Below are positions 16,669-24,570 of a DNA stretch of 60,602 bases, one piece after another. The stretch's first letter is position 1; each line of letters begins with the position of its first letter. Under the pieces are notes generated by a model. That model had not been told where the DNA came from, did not search any database, and saw only the letters and a list, made by a program, of their open reading frames with translations. This stretch comes from RPQK01 sp041946865 (GTDB lineage Bacteria; Acidobacteriota; UBA6911; RPQK01), in NCBI GenBank assembly GCA_041946865.1, contig JBHGBF010000003.1, forward strand, positions 1 through 60,602. The letters are read 5' to 3'. Made by a program: the position numbers and the translations under genes.

Positions 16669-17293
16669 TACTCGCCAGTCTCAGATCGGTGATCAGCGCA
16701 TAGGCCACGATCGTTTCGCGGCCGCCATCAGCGTCAACATCCAGCAATTCGCACAGAATAGCATTTTCCAAACCGTCTGGATCAGTTTCCACCCGGCAGT
16801 TCTCGATTTCCTTCGAGGAGCAGCCTTGAAAGCACAGTGAACAAGGAGGCAGATTCTCGATTCCTTGGCGGATTGGCAAACCGAACGTGCGACAAGTCAG
16901 CGGCCGGTGCACGTAAAGGTCGCAGAGTCCCGTCGCGGGGTCGAGCGCGGGGCAGGCGATGGCAGCAAAATTCGCGGTAAAAGCATCGATCTTCTCTTCG
17001 TCCTCTCCCAGCAGCCCGGTGGTCGCGTTACCCGGGAACTCCTGCTGAAACAACCGCACGGCTTCCTCAGCTCTTTCCCTAACCGCTCGCGCTTTGACCG
17101 GTTCGGCCCGCTCCAATTGTGCAAGGCCGCGTCGGAGCCTCCGTGCGTCGAGAAGATTGATCGTGAAAACGCCCATGCAGCAGCTGACACAGCCGGGGCG
17201 GCAGACAAGCCTGTTCCCCGCCTTGCGCGCGCCTTCCTCCAGCCGTTCATCGATCTCACGAAGCAGCGCACGATCGAGAATCTCCAAACGCAT
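16646..17293 (-). CDS. YkgJ-family cysteine cluster protein
   Basis: 215 residues with a zinc/iron-chelating Cys cluster. C31, C35, C38 and C39 lie in CRPGCVSCCMG. Further cysteines follow in CPALDPATGLC and LTCRTFGLP, and more in CSLCFQGC. The family (PF03692, formerly UPF0153) binds metal but has no firmly assigned reaction. The 23-base overlap with the downstream bacilliredoxin suggests a joint role in thiol or metal homeostasis; that is inference. The ATG at 17293 is followed by a normal helical N-terminus. Confidence 0.82.
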   Translation of the reverse strand: MRLEILDRALLREIDERLEEGARKAGNRLVCRPGCVSCCMGVFTINLLDARRLRRGLAQLERAEPVKARAVRERAEEAVRLFQQEFPGNATTGLLGEDEEKIDAFTANFAAIACPALDPATGLCDLYVHRPLTCRTFGLPIRQGIENLPPCSLCFQGCSSKEIENCRVETDPDGLENAILCELLDVDADGGRETIVAYALITDLRLASNDRTDKS

Positions 17294-17310
17294 AGCTGGA
17301 GTTTACACTA

Positions 17311-17396
17311 CCGCGGATCAGCGCGGATGCTGCCGCGCGGATCGGCGCCGATCCGCGGCTTTATCCGCGCCGACCCGCGGGGGCGCTGATCCGCGG
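17311..17396. repeat. Nested palindromic CCGCGGATC repeat element
   Basis: An outer inverted repeat pairs CCGCGGATCAGCGC (17311-17324) with its exact complement at 17383-17396. Inside lies a perfect 20-bp palindrome centred on CGGCGCCG, and further CGCGGAT units fill the rest. It occupies the whole gap between divergent genes. The composition resembles REP-type elements. A degenerate CCGCGGAC/CGCGGATAAA cluster also occurs at the 3' end of the VOC gene near 4.0 kb. Confidence 0.75.
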
Positions 17397-17398
17397 CT

Positions 17399-17413
17399 GC
17401 TTGCGGCTCTATT
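17399..17413. repeat. Copy of the GCTTGCGGCTCTRTT motif
   Basis: This 15-base sequence matches the tip of the large inverted repeat at 15620-15634 with one difference. It directly abuts the palindromic element and precedes the isomerase-like gene. Confidence 0.55.
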
Positions 17414-17436
17414 CAGTTGGGTGGCAAACTAGCGAC

Positions 17437-18345
17437 ATGAAGATGAATCGTCGTGATTTTGCCGCCTCAACTCTGGCCGCCGGGGCACTGCTCCGAACAG
17501 CCCTGAGCGAAGCCGCGAAGCTCAAGTTCGCCTTCTGCAACGAGAGCATGAAAGGGATGCCCTGGCCGGAGCAGTGCAAGCTGGTCGCGAAAGCCGGCTA
17601 TCAGGGGATCGAAATTGCCGCATTTTCCCTGGTCAAGAACGATGTCGGAGATCTGACGGCCGGTGACCGGCGCGACATGGTCTCGGCGATGAAAGACGCC
17701 GGCCTGAGCTGTGCCGGCCTTCACTGGTTGCTCATGCCTCCGCCACCCGGCCTTCACTGCACGACTCCCGATCAGGCCGTCCGACAGAAGTCCTGGGACT
17801 ACATCCGCCGTCTGGTGGACTTCTGCTCGGATCTGCAGGGCTCGGTCATGGTGTTCGGTTCTCCCAAGCAACGGAATGCGCAGGGTATCACGGTCGAACA
17901 GGCGAGCGGATACTTCACCGACGGACTTCGGAGCGTCGCCGACCACGCCCGCTCCCGAGGCGTCGAAATACTGATCGAGCCGCTCGATCGCACTCAGACG
18001 GATGTTGTCAATACTCTGGCCGAAGCCGCCAGCATGGTCGCGGCCATCAATCACCCGGCCATCAGGACCATGTTTGACTTTCACAACACGCTCGATGAGA
18101 AAGAGCCCTTCGACGTGCTGATTCGAAGGTACTTCGATATTATCGGGCACATCCACATCCAGGAAATGGACGGCAAGTATCTTGGCGCGGGCACCGGCGT
18201 CAGGGATTTCGCAGCCGCCTTCAAGACGATCAAGGGACTGGGATACAACCGCTGGATCTCGGTCGAGGTTTTCGACTTCGCTCCCGGCCCCCAGAAACTG
18301 GCAGAGGAGTCGATGAAGGCGTTGCGGGCGCTGGCGCAATCGTAG
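17437..18345 (+). CDS. Tat-exported sugar phosphate isomerase/epimerase-like TIM-barrel protein
   Basis: 302 residues of the AP-endonuclease-2 / xylose isomerase-like TIM-barrel superfamily. The N-terminus MKMNRRDFAASTLAAGALL is a twin-arginine signal followed by an Ala-rich hydrophobic stretch, so the protein probably acts outside the cytoplasm. Likely metal ligands are the Glu of ILIEPLD, the Asp and His of TMFDFHNT, the His of GHIHIQEMDG and the Glu of ISVEVFD. It resembles hydroxypyruvate isomerase-like proteins; the substrate is unknown. The ATG at 17437 was chosen; ATG 17443 would equally preserve the RR motif. It stands alone on the plus strand behind repeats. Confidence 0.8.
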   Translation: MKMNRRDFAASTLAAGALLRTALSEAAKLKFAFCNESMKGMPWPEQCKLVAKAGYQGIEIAAFSLVKNDVGDLTAGDRRDMVSAMKDAGLSCAGLHWLLMPPPPGLHCTTPDQAVRQKSWDYIRRLVDFCSDLQGSVMVFGSPKQRNAQGITVEQASGYFTDGLRSVADHARSRGVEILIEPLDRTQTDVVNTLAEAASMVAAINHPAIRTMFDFHNTLDEKEPFDVLIRRYFDIIGHIHIQEMDGKYLGAGTGVRDFAAAFKTIKGLGYNRWISVEVFDFAPGPQKLAEESMKALRALAQS

Positions 18346-18392
18346 AGCTAAGAACTGAGATTCAACCCTGTTTGTCGACTTGTCTGGAACCG

Positions 18393-19631
18393 ATGTCATC
18401 CATGTCGTCAATTGAGTATCCACGGATTCGTTATCTCGAAGCGCATCCTCATGAGGATCAGGGAAAAAGCTACGTGATCCTGCGGGACCCGGCGCAAATC
18501 TCCGAGGAGATGCTGGTCGTGACGCCGGAATTTCTCGGCCTCCTGCCGCTCTTTGACGGCCGCCACTCGCTGCTCGACATCCAGGCCGAGTTGAGCAAAC
18601 GTTTCGGACGGATCTTCTTCAGCGACGAGCTCAAGCAGATCATAGGCCGGTTGGACGAAGTCCACTTTCTGGACAGCGACAATTTCCGGCAGTTCCATGC
18701 TCGCCTGGCGGGTGATTTCGCCGCTGCCAAGGTTCGCTCTCCACACCATGCTGGGTCAGCCTATCCGAAGGAGGCCACCGATCTCTTCGATGCCGTTTCA
18801 GCCTTTTACCTGCATCCGCAAGGGGCTGGAATGCCTCAGGCCGCGACCGGACGCCCCGTGCGCGCCCTGATTGCGCCGCATATCGACTTGCGCTCCGGAG
18901 GCCCGACTTACACGCACGCCTATCGCGCTCTGGCGGAAGGTCCGACTCCTGATCTTTTTGTCATTCTGGGAACCGGGCACATGGGTCTGCCGCAGATGTT
19001 CTCCATTTCGCCGAAAGACTTCGAGACCCCGCTCGGCGTTTCTCCGGCGGACACGGAGTTTCTGGAGGGCCTGAAAGCGTGTCTGGCCGAACCCTTGTTC
19101 GGCGAGGACCTTTCCCACCGCCACGAGCACACCATCGAGTTTCAGCTAGTCTTTCTGCATCACCTCTTCCGGCTCTCGCCTCCCCGCATAGTGCCGATTC
19201 TGTGCAGCTTCTCCTACGCGGACGTCCTCCCCGGCAGCACGTCGCCTCACAGGGAGTGGTTCAACCAATTCGTGGAGGCGTTCAAGAAGGTCCATCAGGA
19301 GGCGGGCAGGCGCATATGCTTCATTGCCAGTGTCGATTTCGCCCATATGGGACCGCGCTATGGCGACTCGTTCAATCCCGATGAGGCGACCATTGACGAG
19401 GTAAAGCGCAAAGACCGGGAGATGCTTGAATCAATTCTCTCCTCCGATCCGGAGGCGTTCTTGCGCTTTATCGCCGCGGAACACGATCGGCGCCGGATCT
19501 GCGGCTTCCCGGCCTTATACACGCTTCTACATCTGCTTAGCGGCGAGTCCGGGAAGCTTCTCGCTCACAGCCATACCGTGATGGATCCGACCGGCTCTTT
19601 TGTCACTTACGCCGGCGCGGTTTTCCAATAG
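18393..19631 (+). CDS. AmmeMemoRadiSam system protein B (MEMO1 family) with a PqqD-like N-terminal domain
   Basis: 412 residues. From about residue 115 it is a Memo-type, LigB-fold domain: SPHHAGSAYP, VRALIAPHIDLRSGGPTYTH, FVILGTGHMG, HEHTIEFQLVFL and the FIASVDFAHMGPRYGD segment. The first 100 residues resemble a winged PqqD/RRE-type domain (TPEFLGLLPLFDGRHSLLDI then an IIGRLDEVHFLD helix). Proteins of this system often lie near an AMMECR1 protein and a radical SAM enzyme; neither is present here. The reaction is unknown. The ATG at 18393 was chosen over an upstream TTG; ATG 18402 is also possible. yjbQ follows 10 bases later. Confidence 0.82.
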   Translation: MSSMSSIEYPRIRYLEAHPHEDQGKSYVILRDPAQISEEMLVVTPEFLGLLPLFDGRHSLLDIQAELSKRFGRIFFSDELKQIIGRLDEVHFLDSDNFRQFHARLAGDFAAAKVRSPHHAGSAYPKEATDLFDAVSAFYLHPQGAGMPQAATGRPVRALIAPHIDLRSGGPTYTHAYRALAEGPTPDLFVILGTGHMGLPQMFSISPKDFETPLGVSPADTEFLEGLKACLAEPLFGEDLSHRHEHTIEFQLVFLHHLFRLSPPRIVPILCSFSYADVLPGSTSPHREWFNQFVEAFKKVHQEAGRRICFIASVDFAHMGPRYGDSFNPDEATIDEVKRKDREMLESILSSDPEAFLRFIAAEHDRRRICGFPALYTLLHLLSGESGKLLAHSHTVMDPTGSFVTYAGAVFQ

Positions 19632-19641
19632 GACAAGGTCT

Positions 19642-20061
19642 ATGAAATCGTTTCGCGAGTATCTGTGGTTTGACACGAAGACGCGCCGCGAATACATCAA
19701 CATCACGTCACAGGTCCAGGACGTGGTCCGCAAGAGCGGTGTCCAGGAGGGCCTCTGCCTCGTCAACGCCATGCACATCACGGCCAGCGTCTACATCAAC
19801 GACGATGAATCCGGCCTGATTCAGGATTACGACGACTGGCTGGAAAAGCTCGCTCCTCACGAGCCGATTTCCCAGTACCGGCACAACCGGACGGGCGAAG
19901 ACAACGGTGATGCCCACCTGAAACGGCAGATCATGGGGCGAGAAGTCGTCGTCGCCATCACCGGCGGCAAGCTCGATTTCGGCCCCTGGGAGCAGATCTT
20001 CTACGCCGAGTTCGACGGGCGTCGCCGCAAGCGCGTCATGGTGAAGGTCATCGGCGAATAG
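19642..20061 (+). CDS. YjbQ-family (UPF0047) protein
   Basis: 139 residues of the YjbQ family (PF01894). The conserved HITASVYINDDE segment, the YRHNRTGEDNGDAHLKRQIMG loop and GPWEQIFYAEFDG are all present. E. coli YjbQ has weak thiamine-phosphate synthase activity, hence the name secondary thiamine-phosphate synthase; the physiological role is unclear. It sits 10 bases after the Memo-type gene and ends convergently towards the Sua5 gene. The ATG at 19642 gives the family's usual start. Confidence 0.88.
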   Translation: MKSFREYLWFDTKTRREYINITSQVQDVVRKSGVQEGLCLVNAMHITASVYINDDESGLIQDYDDWLEKLAPHEPISQYRHNRTGEDNGDAHLKRQIMGREVVVAITGGKLDFGPWEQIFYAEFDGRRRKRVMVKVIGE

Positions 20062-20071
20062 AAGTGTCACT

Positions 20072-20090
20072 GCGCTTGAGCGGCTCTGTT
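20072..20090. repeat. Imperfect copy of the GCTTG..CGGCTCTGTT motif
   Basis: GCGCTTGAGCGGCTCTGTT matches the tip of the 15.6-kb inverted repeat except for an inserted AG. It lies in the convergent gap between yjbQ and the Sua5 gene. Confidence 0.45.
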
Positions 20091-20129
20091 CCGCCTCGCC
20101 CGGCTCCCGGGACAGGTTTCGTCTCAGGA

Positions 20130-20789
20130 TCAGCGCCCCTGGCGGCGCCCGCTTTGCAGTCTCTCGATCGCATGTCGGACTTCCGTCCCCAGCACGCCCG
20201 CCCGCACGACGCAGGGCGGGATGACGCTCAGATCGACGACCGTCGAGGGGACAACCTTCTCGACATCTCCCCCGTCGACAAACAGATCGACCTTGTCCGC
20301 CAGCTGTTCCTTTAATTCCCCGACCCGGCCGCTGGGGGGCTCGCCTGAGATATTGGCGCTCGTCGATACAAGCGGACCTGGAATCGCTTCCATCAGGAGG
20401 TGCAGGTAACGGGAATCCGGGTTTCTGATCCCGACCAGTCCCCGATCGCCGGCGATGAGATTGGAGAGATCCAAGTGGGCCGGGAGCAGAAACGTCACAG
20501 GTCCGGGCCAGAACTCGCGCGCCAGCGGCTCAAAGGATGGCGGGACTTCCGAACATAACGAACCGGCCGATTCCGAGCCGGGCACGAGCAAGAGAAGGCC
20601 TTTCTCGCCCTCCCGCTGCTTGATCCGGAGAACGCGCTCGACAGCGGCCGGTTGATCCGCCACACACCCCAGCCCGTAAATCGTGTCTGTCGGGTAGACG
20701 ATGACCCCTCCGCTGCGGATGACCCTCACCACGCGTTCGAGCGCCGATGGTTCGGGGTTAACGGGATCGATACGAAGGACTTGGCCCAT
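20130..20789 (-). CDS. L-threonylcarbamoyladenylate synthase (Sua5/YrdC/YciO family)
   Basis: 219 residues with the YrdC fold, making threonylcarbamoyl-AMP for the t6A modification at position 37 of ANN-decoding tRNAs. GGVIVYPTDTIYGLGC is the family signature, KREGEKGLLLLVP the nucleotide-binding strand, and PLVSTSANISGEPPSG the second conserved block. The C-terminus is short, so it is the YrdC-like form without a full Sua5 domain. It diverges from the SpoU methyltransferase gene over only 38 bases, in which a TAGAAT box could serve that neighbour. Confidence 0.92.
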   Translation of the reverse strand: MGQVLRIDPVNPEPSALERVVRVIRSGGVIVYPTDTIYGLGCVADQPAAVERVLRIKQREGEKGLLLLVPGSESAGSLCSEVPPSFEPLAREFWPGPVTFLLPAHLDLSNLIAGDRGLVGIRNPDSRYLHLLMEAIPGPLVSTSANISGEPPSGRVGELKEQLADKVDLFVDGGDVEKVVPSTVVDLSVIPPCVVRAGVLGTEVRHAIERLQSGRRQGR

Positions 20790-20827
20790 GCGAGCGTCTC
20801 ATTCCACGTGATAGAATAGCACGCACC

Positions 20828-21592
20828 GTGCCTCCTTTCCCGCTCCTCGAAAGCCGTCGCAACCCCAGATTCAGACTCTGGATGACGTATGCCGAGCACC
20901 CGGAAGAGCCCGAGTGCCCCTGGCTGCCCGTCGAAGGCTGGAAGAACCTGGGCGATCTTGACCGCCGGCCGATCGAGTTGCTCCTGTTTGTGGATCCCGG
21001 GGAACCACGCCTGTCTTCCCTGCTCGCTCGGGCCAAGGAGGCTGTCCAGGTGGTGCCGCACTTGATGAAGGCGATCTCGCAGGTGAAAACACCCCAATCA
21101 GTTCTGGCTTTTTTCAAGAAGCCTCGCTGGGACTGGAACCGCGTCACTCCCTGGGTGCTCTACCTCGATCGCCTGCAGGATCCCGGGAACCTTGGCACCC
21201 TGCTTCGGACCGCCCGAGCCACCGGATCCTTCAGCCTCGTGGCCAGTCCCGACACCGTGTCCTGCTTCAACAGCAAGGTCGTGCGTGCTTCGGTGGCTTC
21301 GCTCTACTGCGTGCCCTGCCTTCAGGGAGTCGGGCTCGACGAACTGCGCCGCCGCGGCTATACGGTCTGGGGAGCGGTTCCGGCCGGTGGGCGCTTTCTT
21401 TATCAGACTCGATTTGAGCCCAACTCCGCCTTCGTCCTGGGCAACGAAGGGAGCGGGGTTGATCCGCTCCTGCTGACCGACTCCGATTCGCGCCTCACCA
21501 TCCCTATGCAGGATGAGTCGGAAAGCCTGAATGCCGGGGTCGCCGGATCGCTGATCATGTATGAGGTGTACCGGCAAAGGATGCTTCTATGA
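20828..21592 (+). CDS. TrmH/SpoU-family RNA 2'-O-methyltransferase
   Basis: 254 residues with a SPOUT methyltransferase domain. Motif 1 is LDRLQDPGNLGTLLRTARAT, motif 2 FVLGNEGSGVDPLLL and motif 3 IPMQDESESLNAGVAGSLI, together forming the knotted SAM site. The N-terminal 95 residues resemble an RNA substrate-binding domain. The target, rRNA or tRNA, cannot be assigned. The start is GTG. Its stop overlaps the rarA start by four bases (ATGA), so the two are translationally coupled. Confidence 0.88.
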   Translation: MPPFPLLESRRNPRFRLWMTYAEHPEEPECPWLPVEGWKNLGDLDRRPIELLLFVDPGEPRLSSLLARAKEAVQVVPHLMKAISQVKTPQSVLAFFKKPRWDWNRVTPWVLYLDRLQDPGNLGTLLRTARATGSFSLVASPDTVSCFNSKVVRASVASLYCVPCLQGVGLDELRRRGYTVWGAVPAGGRFLYQTRFEPNSAFVLGNEGSGVDPLLLTDSDSRLTIPMQDESESLNAGVAGSLIMYEVYRQRMLL

Positions 21593-22974
21593 GCCGTGAT
21601 CTGTTTTCCTCTCAACCGCAGGCGCCCGCCGAGCCGCCGGTTGAAAGCCAGCCTGCGCCTCTGGCCGAGCGGATGCGACCCACCCGCCTGGAAGATGTGC
21701 TCGGCCAGGACCACCTCCTCGCCGAGGGCAAGATGCTTTACCAGATGATCAAGTCCGACCAGGTGCCCTCGCTCATCTTCTGGGGGCCACCCGGCGTCGG
21801 CAAGACGACTCTGGCCAGGATCATCGCGCAGGAAACACGCTCTCACTTCGTCGCCATCAGCGCAGTTCTTTCCGGCATCAAGGAAGTGAAACATGTGATG
21901 GAGGAGGCCGAGTATCAGAGGAAAGGCTTCAATCGGCGCACGATCCTTTTTGTCGATGAAATCCACCGGTTTAACAAAGCCCAGCAGGACGCCTTTCTTC
22001 CACATGTCGAGAAAGGCGCCATCACCCTGATCGGCGCCACCACCGAGAATCCCTCCTTCGAGGTGATTTCACCGCTGCTTTCCCGCACGCGCGTTCTCGT
22101 GTTGAAGCCTCTGGAGGAACAGCACATTCTGCAGTTACTCAGGCGTGCCCTCCAGGACCCGGACAAGGGGCTCGGGAAATGGGGACTCGAGGTCCGGGAC
22201 GATGCGCTCGAACGAATTGCCGTCTTTGCCAACGGCGATGCCCGCATCGCCCTCAACTCGCTGGAAGTCGCCGCCCAGTTGGCCGTTGAAGCAGCCAACC
22301 AGGGCGGCGAGAAGGGCGGGCCGCCAACCGTCACCCGCGAAATGGCCGAAGAAGCGCTGCAGCGGCGCACTCTGCTTTACGACCGGGCGGGCGAAGAACA
22401 CTTCAATCTGATTTCGGCCCTCCACAAGTCGCTGCGGAACAGCGACGTGGACGCCTCCCTGTACTGGCTGGTGAGAATGCTGGAGGCAGGTGAGGAACCG
22501 CTGTACATTGCCCGTCGCATGGTCCGCTTTGCCTCCGAAGACGTGGGCCTCGCTGATCCGTCGGCGCTCACCCGCGCCATCGCGGCCATGCAAGCGGTCG
22601 ATTTCATTGGACAGCCGGAAGGCAACCTCGCGCTGGCCCAACTTGCCGTCTATCTGGCTCAGGCGCCTAAGTCAAATTCCGTCTACGTGGCGTACGGCCG
22701 CGTCCAGGATGACGTCAAGAACACAAGGAACGAACCAGTTCCACTGCACATCAGGAATGCCCCCACCCGCCTGATGAAAGAACTCGGCTACTCGAAGGGC
22801 TATCGTTACGCCCACGACGAGGAAGACCACGTGGCGGACATGGAGTGCCTTCCTCCGTCACTGGCCGGCCGGCGCTACTACTACCCCGGCGATGAGGGCT
22901 TCGAAAAGACCATCCGCGAGAGGATAGAAACCATCCGCCGGCTGAAGGCAAAGGCAGCTAAGAAGCAGCCTTAG
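21589..22974 (+). CDS. rarA: Replication-associated recombination protein A (MgsA/WRNIP1 family AAA+ ATPase)
   Basis: 461 residues. Walker A is GPPGVGKT at 66-73 and Walker B FVDEIHRFNK at 121-130, with Asp123 and Glu124. The sensor segment GATTENPSFEV and the C-terminal MgsA-type domain (YGRVQDDVKNTRNEPVPLHI, KGYRYAHD) are present. RarA acts at stalled replication forks and single-strand gaps. The last residues are Lys-rich. It ends convergently against the DD-carboxypeptidase gene with a GC-rich hairpin between them. Confidence 0.95.
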   Translation: MSRDLFSSQPQAPAEPPVESQPAPLAERMRPTRLEDVLGQDHLLAEGKMLYQMIKSDQVPSLIFWGPPGVGKTTLARIIAQETRSHFVAISAVLSGIKEVKHVMEEAEYQRKGFNRRTILFVDEIHRFNKAQQDAFLPHVEKGAITLIGATTENPSFEVISPLLSRTRVLVLKPLEEQHILQLLRRALQDPDKGLGKWGLEVRDDALERIAVFANGDARIALNSLEVAAQLAVEAANQGGEKGGPPTVTREMAEEALQRRTLLYDRAGEEHFNLISALHKSLRNSDVDASLYWLVRMLEAGEEPLYIARRMVRFASEDVGLADPSALTRAIAAMQAVDFIGQPEGNLALAQLAVYLAQAPKSNSVYVAYGRVQDDVKNTRNEPVPLHIRNAPTRLMKELGYSKGYRYAHDEEDHVADMECLPPSLAGRRYYYPGDEGFEKTIRERIETIRRLKAKAAKKQP

Positions 22975-23007
22975 CCTGCGGACGGCGCAGGCCGCATGGG
23001 CGAGATA

Positions 23008-23031
23008 GCCGGGATTCTCTCTCGTCCCGGC
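23008..23031. terminator. Shared terminator-like hairpin between rarA and the PBP4-type gene
   Basis: GCCGGGA (23008-23014) and TCCCGGC (23025-23031) form a perfect 7-bp stem around a 10-base loop. On the plus strand it is followed by GCTTTATTA. Its place between convergent genes fits a bidirectional terminator. Confidence 0.55.
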
Positions 23032-23037
23032 GCTTTA

Positions 23038-24564
23038 TTACTCCTGCCGCCGACGGGACTCGGCCAGCAGCGCGGCAATCTCATCGAGAGCCCTCTCGGG
23101 TGTTTCATCCAGCTGAGGCGCCACGTGATTCAGCATAAGAGAGAAGGCCAGCATCTCCCCATCCTTCGTACTCAGATACCCGGAAAGGCATCGCACGTAC
23201 ATAAGCGACCCGGTTTTAGCCCTCGTCACGCCCGCAGCCGCCGACATTTTCATCCGTTCCCGGAGCGTGCCGTCGACTCCTCCGATCGGCAGGCATTCGA
23301 CCAGTTCCGGGCCGTACGGAGCCCGGTACGCATGTTCGAGCAAGGTCACAAGGGTGTCCGGAGTCAGGAGATTGTAACGCGAGACACCCGAGCCGTCCGC
23401 CAGCACCATTCCCTCCTCGGGGACACCGATTTGCCGGAGGAATTGCCGGACCTGATCCTTTCCGTCCTCGAAGGTCTTCCCGGTTCGATAGGGTGAAAGC
23501 ACTTTCAAAAGCGTCTCGGCATAAAGGTTCTGGCTGACCTTCAGCATGACTCTAAGAAGGTAGCGCAGATCAGGGGAATCGAATGCGAAAAGTGTCTTCA
23601 GCTCCTGCGGCAGCGCTTCCGCTGCCGGCCTGACGCGGTTTTTGCCTTCGACCGATATCCCGGACTCGACGAGGACCTGCCGGAGCGTGGCCAGGAAATA
23701 GTCGGCGGGAGCGGGGACGGCCAGACTGTAAGACGACCTGCGATCGGTCCTCACCTTCCCTTTCAACTCGATGAGACCAGGGACCAGGACCGACGCCTCC
23801 ACCTCCGGCTCGTCCTGCCTGCCGGCAAACGTCAGGCGATTGATGAGCTGCAGGGCGCCCGGAGGGGTCAATTCGACAACCGGGGTGGAAACCGATGGAG
23901 CCTGTTCCGGGACGCGGAGCAAGGCTGAGTTCTCGTTGAACTGGAGACCGCCGATGGGAGCACAAAAGCCCCAGGCAAAGTCATCCCAAGCCCAGCCGGC
24001 GCCGCGCTCCGGGCCGCCGAAGACTGTCGGATCCCCCACCAGATCGCCCGTCACCCGCTCGATCCCGAGGCTCTTGAGGCGGGCGGCCCACTCTCTGAAG
24101 ATCGCGAACGGATCGCCTTCCGCCATCGTTTCCTGGTCAGGACTCGCCAACCGGGCGCCCAGCGTCGGGTCTCCGCTTCCCATGACAACCAGGTCGCCTT
24201 CGAGACGACCGCCCGTGATTCCGCCGTCCGTCGCCAGTGTGGTCCGAAAACGGTAGTCAAGACCCAGAATCTCAGCAGCCGCCACAGCTGTCACAAGCTT
24301 CATGTTGGAGGCCGGCATAAAGAAGCTCGAGGAGTTTCTCTCGTACACAACCTGGTGGCTTTCGAGCGAAACGACTTTCGCCCCGAAAAACGCTCTTTCC
24401 AGCCGGTGCGCCAGCAGCACCTTCTCGATCCTCCCGAACAGCTCTGCGGGGGTATCCGACACCGCCGGCGCAGGAATGACCACCAGGCAAACAAACACCG
24501 CCACCAGAGCCGCGAGCCGTGTGCTTCTTGTCGAGCCGGACGGGTGTCTTTCCTTCAGCTGCAT
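23038..24564 (-). CDS. dacB: D-alanyl-D-alanine carboxypeptidase/endopeptidase, PBP4 (S13) family
   Basis: A periplasmic peptidoglycan hydrolase of 508 residues. A signal peptide covers about 1-36. The acylation motif SxxK is S86-N-M-K89, the SxN motif appears as SQN (KVSQNLYAE) and the third motif is KTG in RAKTGSLMYV. The large insertion between motifs 1 and 2 is typical of S13 enzymes. It removes terminal D-Ala or cuts D-Ala-mDAP cross-links. It lies 6 bases after the CPBP gene, in one operon. Confidence 0.92.
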   Translation of the reverse strand: MQLKERHPSGSTRSTRLAALVAVFVCLVVIPAPAVSDTPAELFGRIEKVLLAHRLERAFFGAKVVSLESHQVVYERNSSSFFMPASNMKLVTAVAAAEILGLDYRFRTTLATDGGITGGRLEGDLVVMGSGDPTLGARLASPDQETMAEGDPFAIFREWAARLKSLGIERVTGDLVGDPTVFGGPERGAGWAWDDFAWGFCAPIGGLQFNENSALLRVPEQAPSVSTPVVELTPPGALQLINRLTFAGRQDEPEVEASVLVPGLIELKGKVRTDRRSSYSLAVPAPADYFLATLRQVLVESGISVEGKNRVRPAAEALPQELKTLFAFDSPDLRYLLRVMLKVSQNLYAETLLKVLSPYRTGKTFEDGKDQVRQFLRQIGVPEEGMVLADGSGVSRYNLLTPDTLVTLLEHAYRAPYGPELVECLPIGGVDGTLRERMKMSAAAGVTRAKTGSLMYVRCLSGYLSTKDGEMLAFSLMLNHVAPQLDETPERALDEIAALLAESRRRQE

Positions 24565-24570
24565 CCTTCA

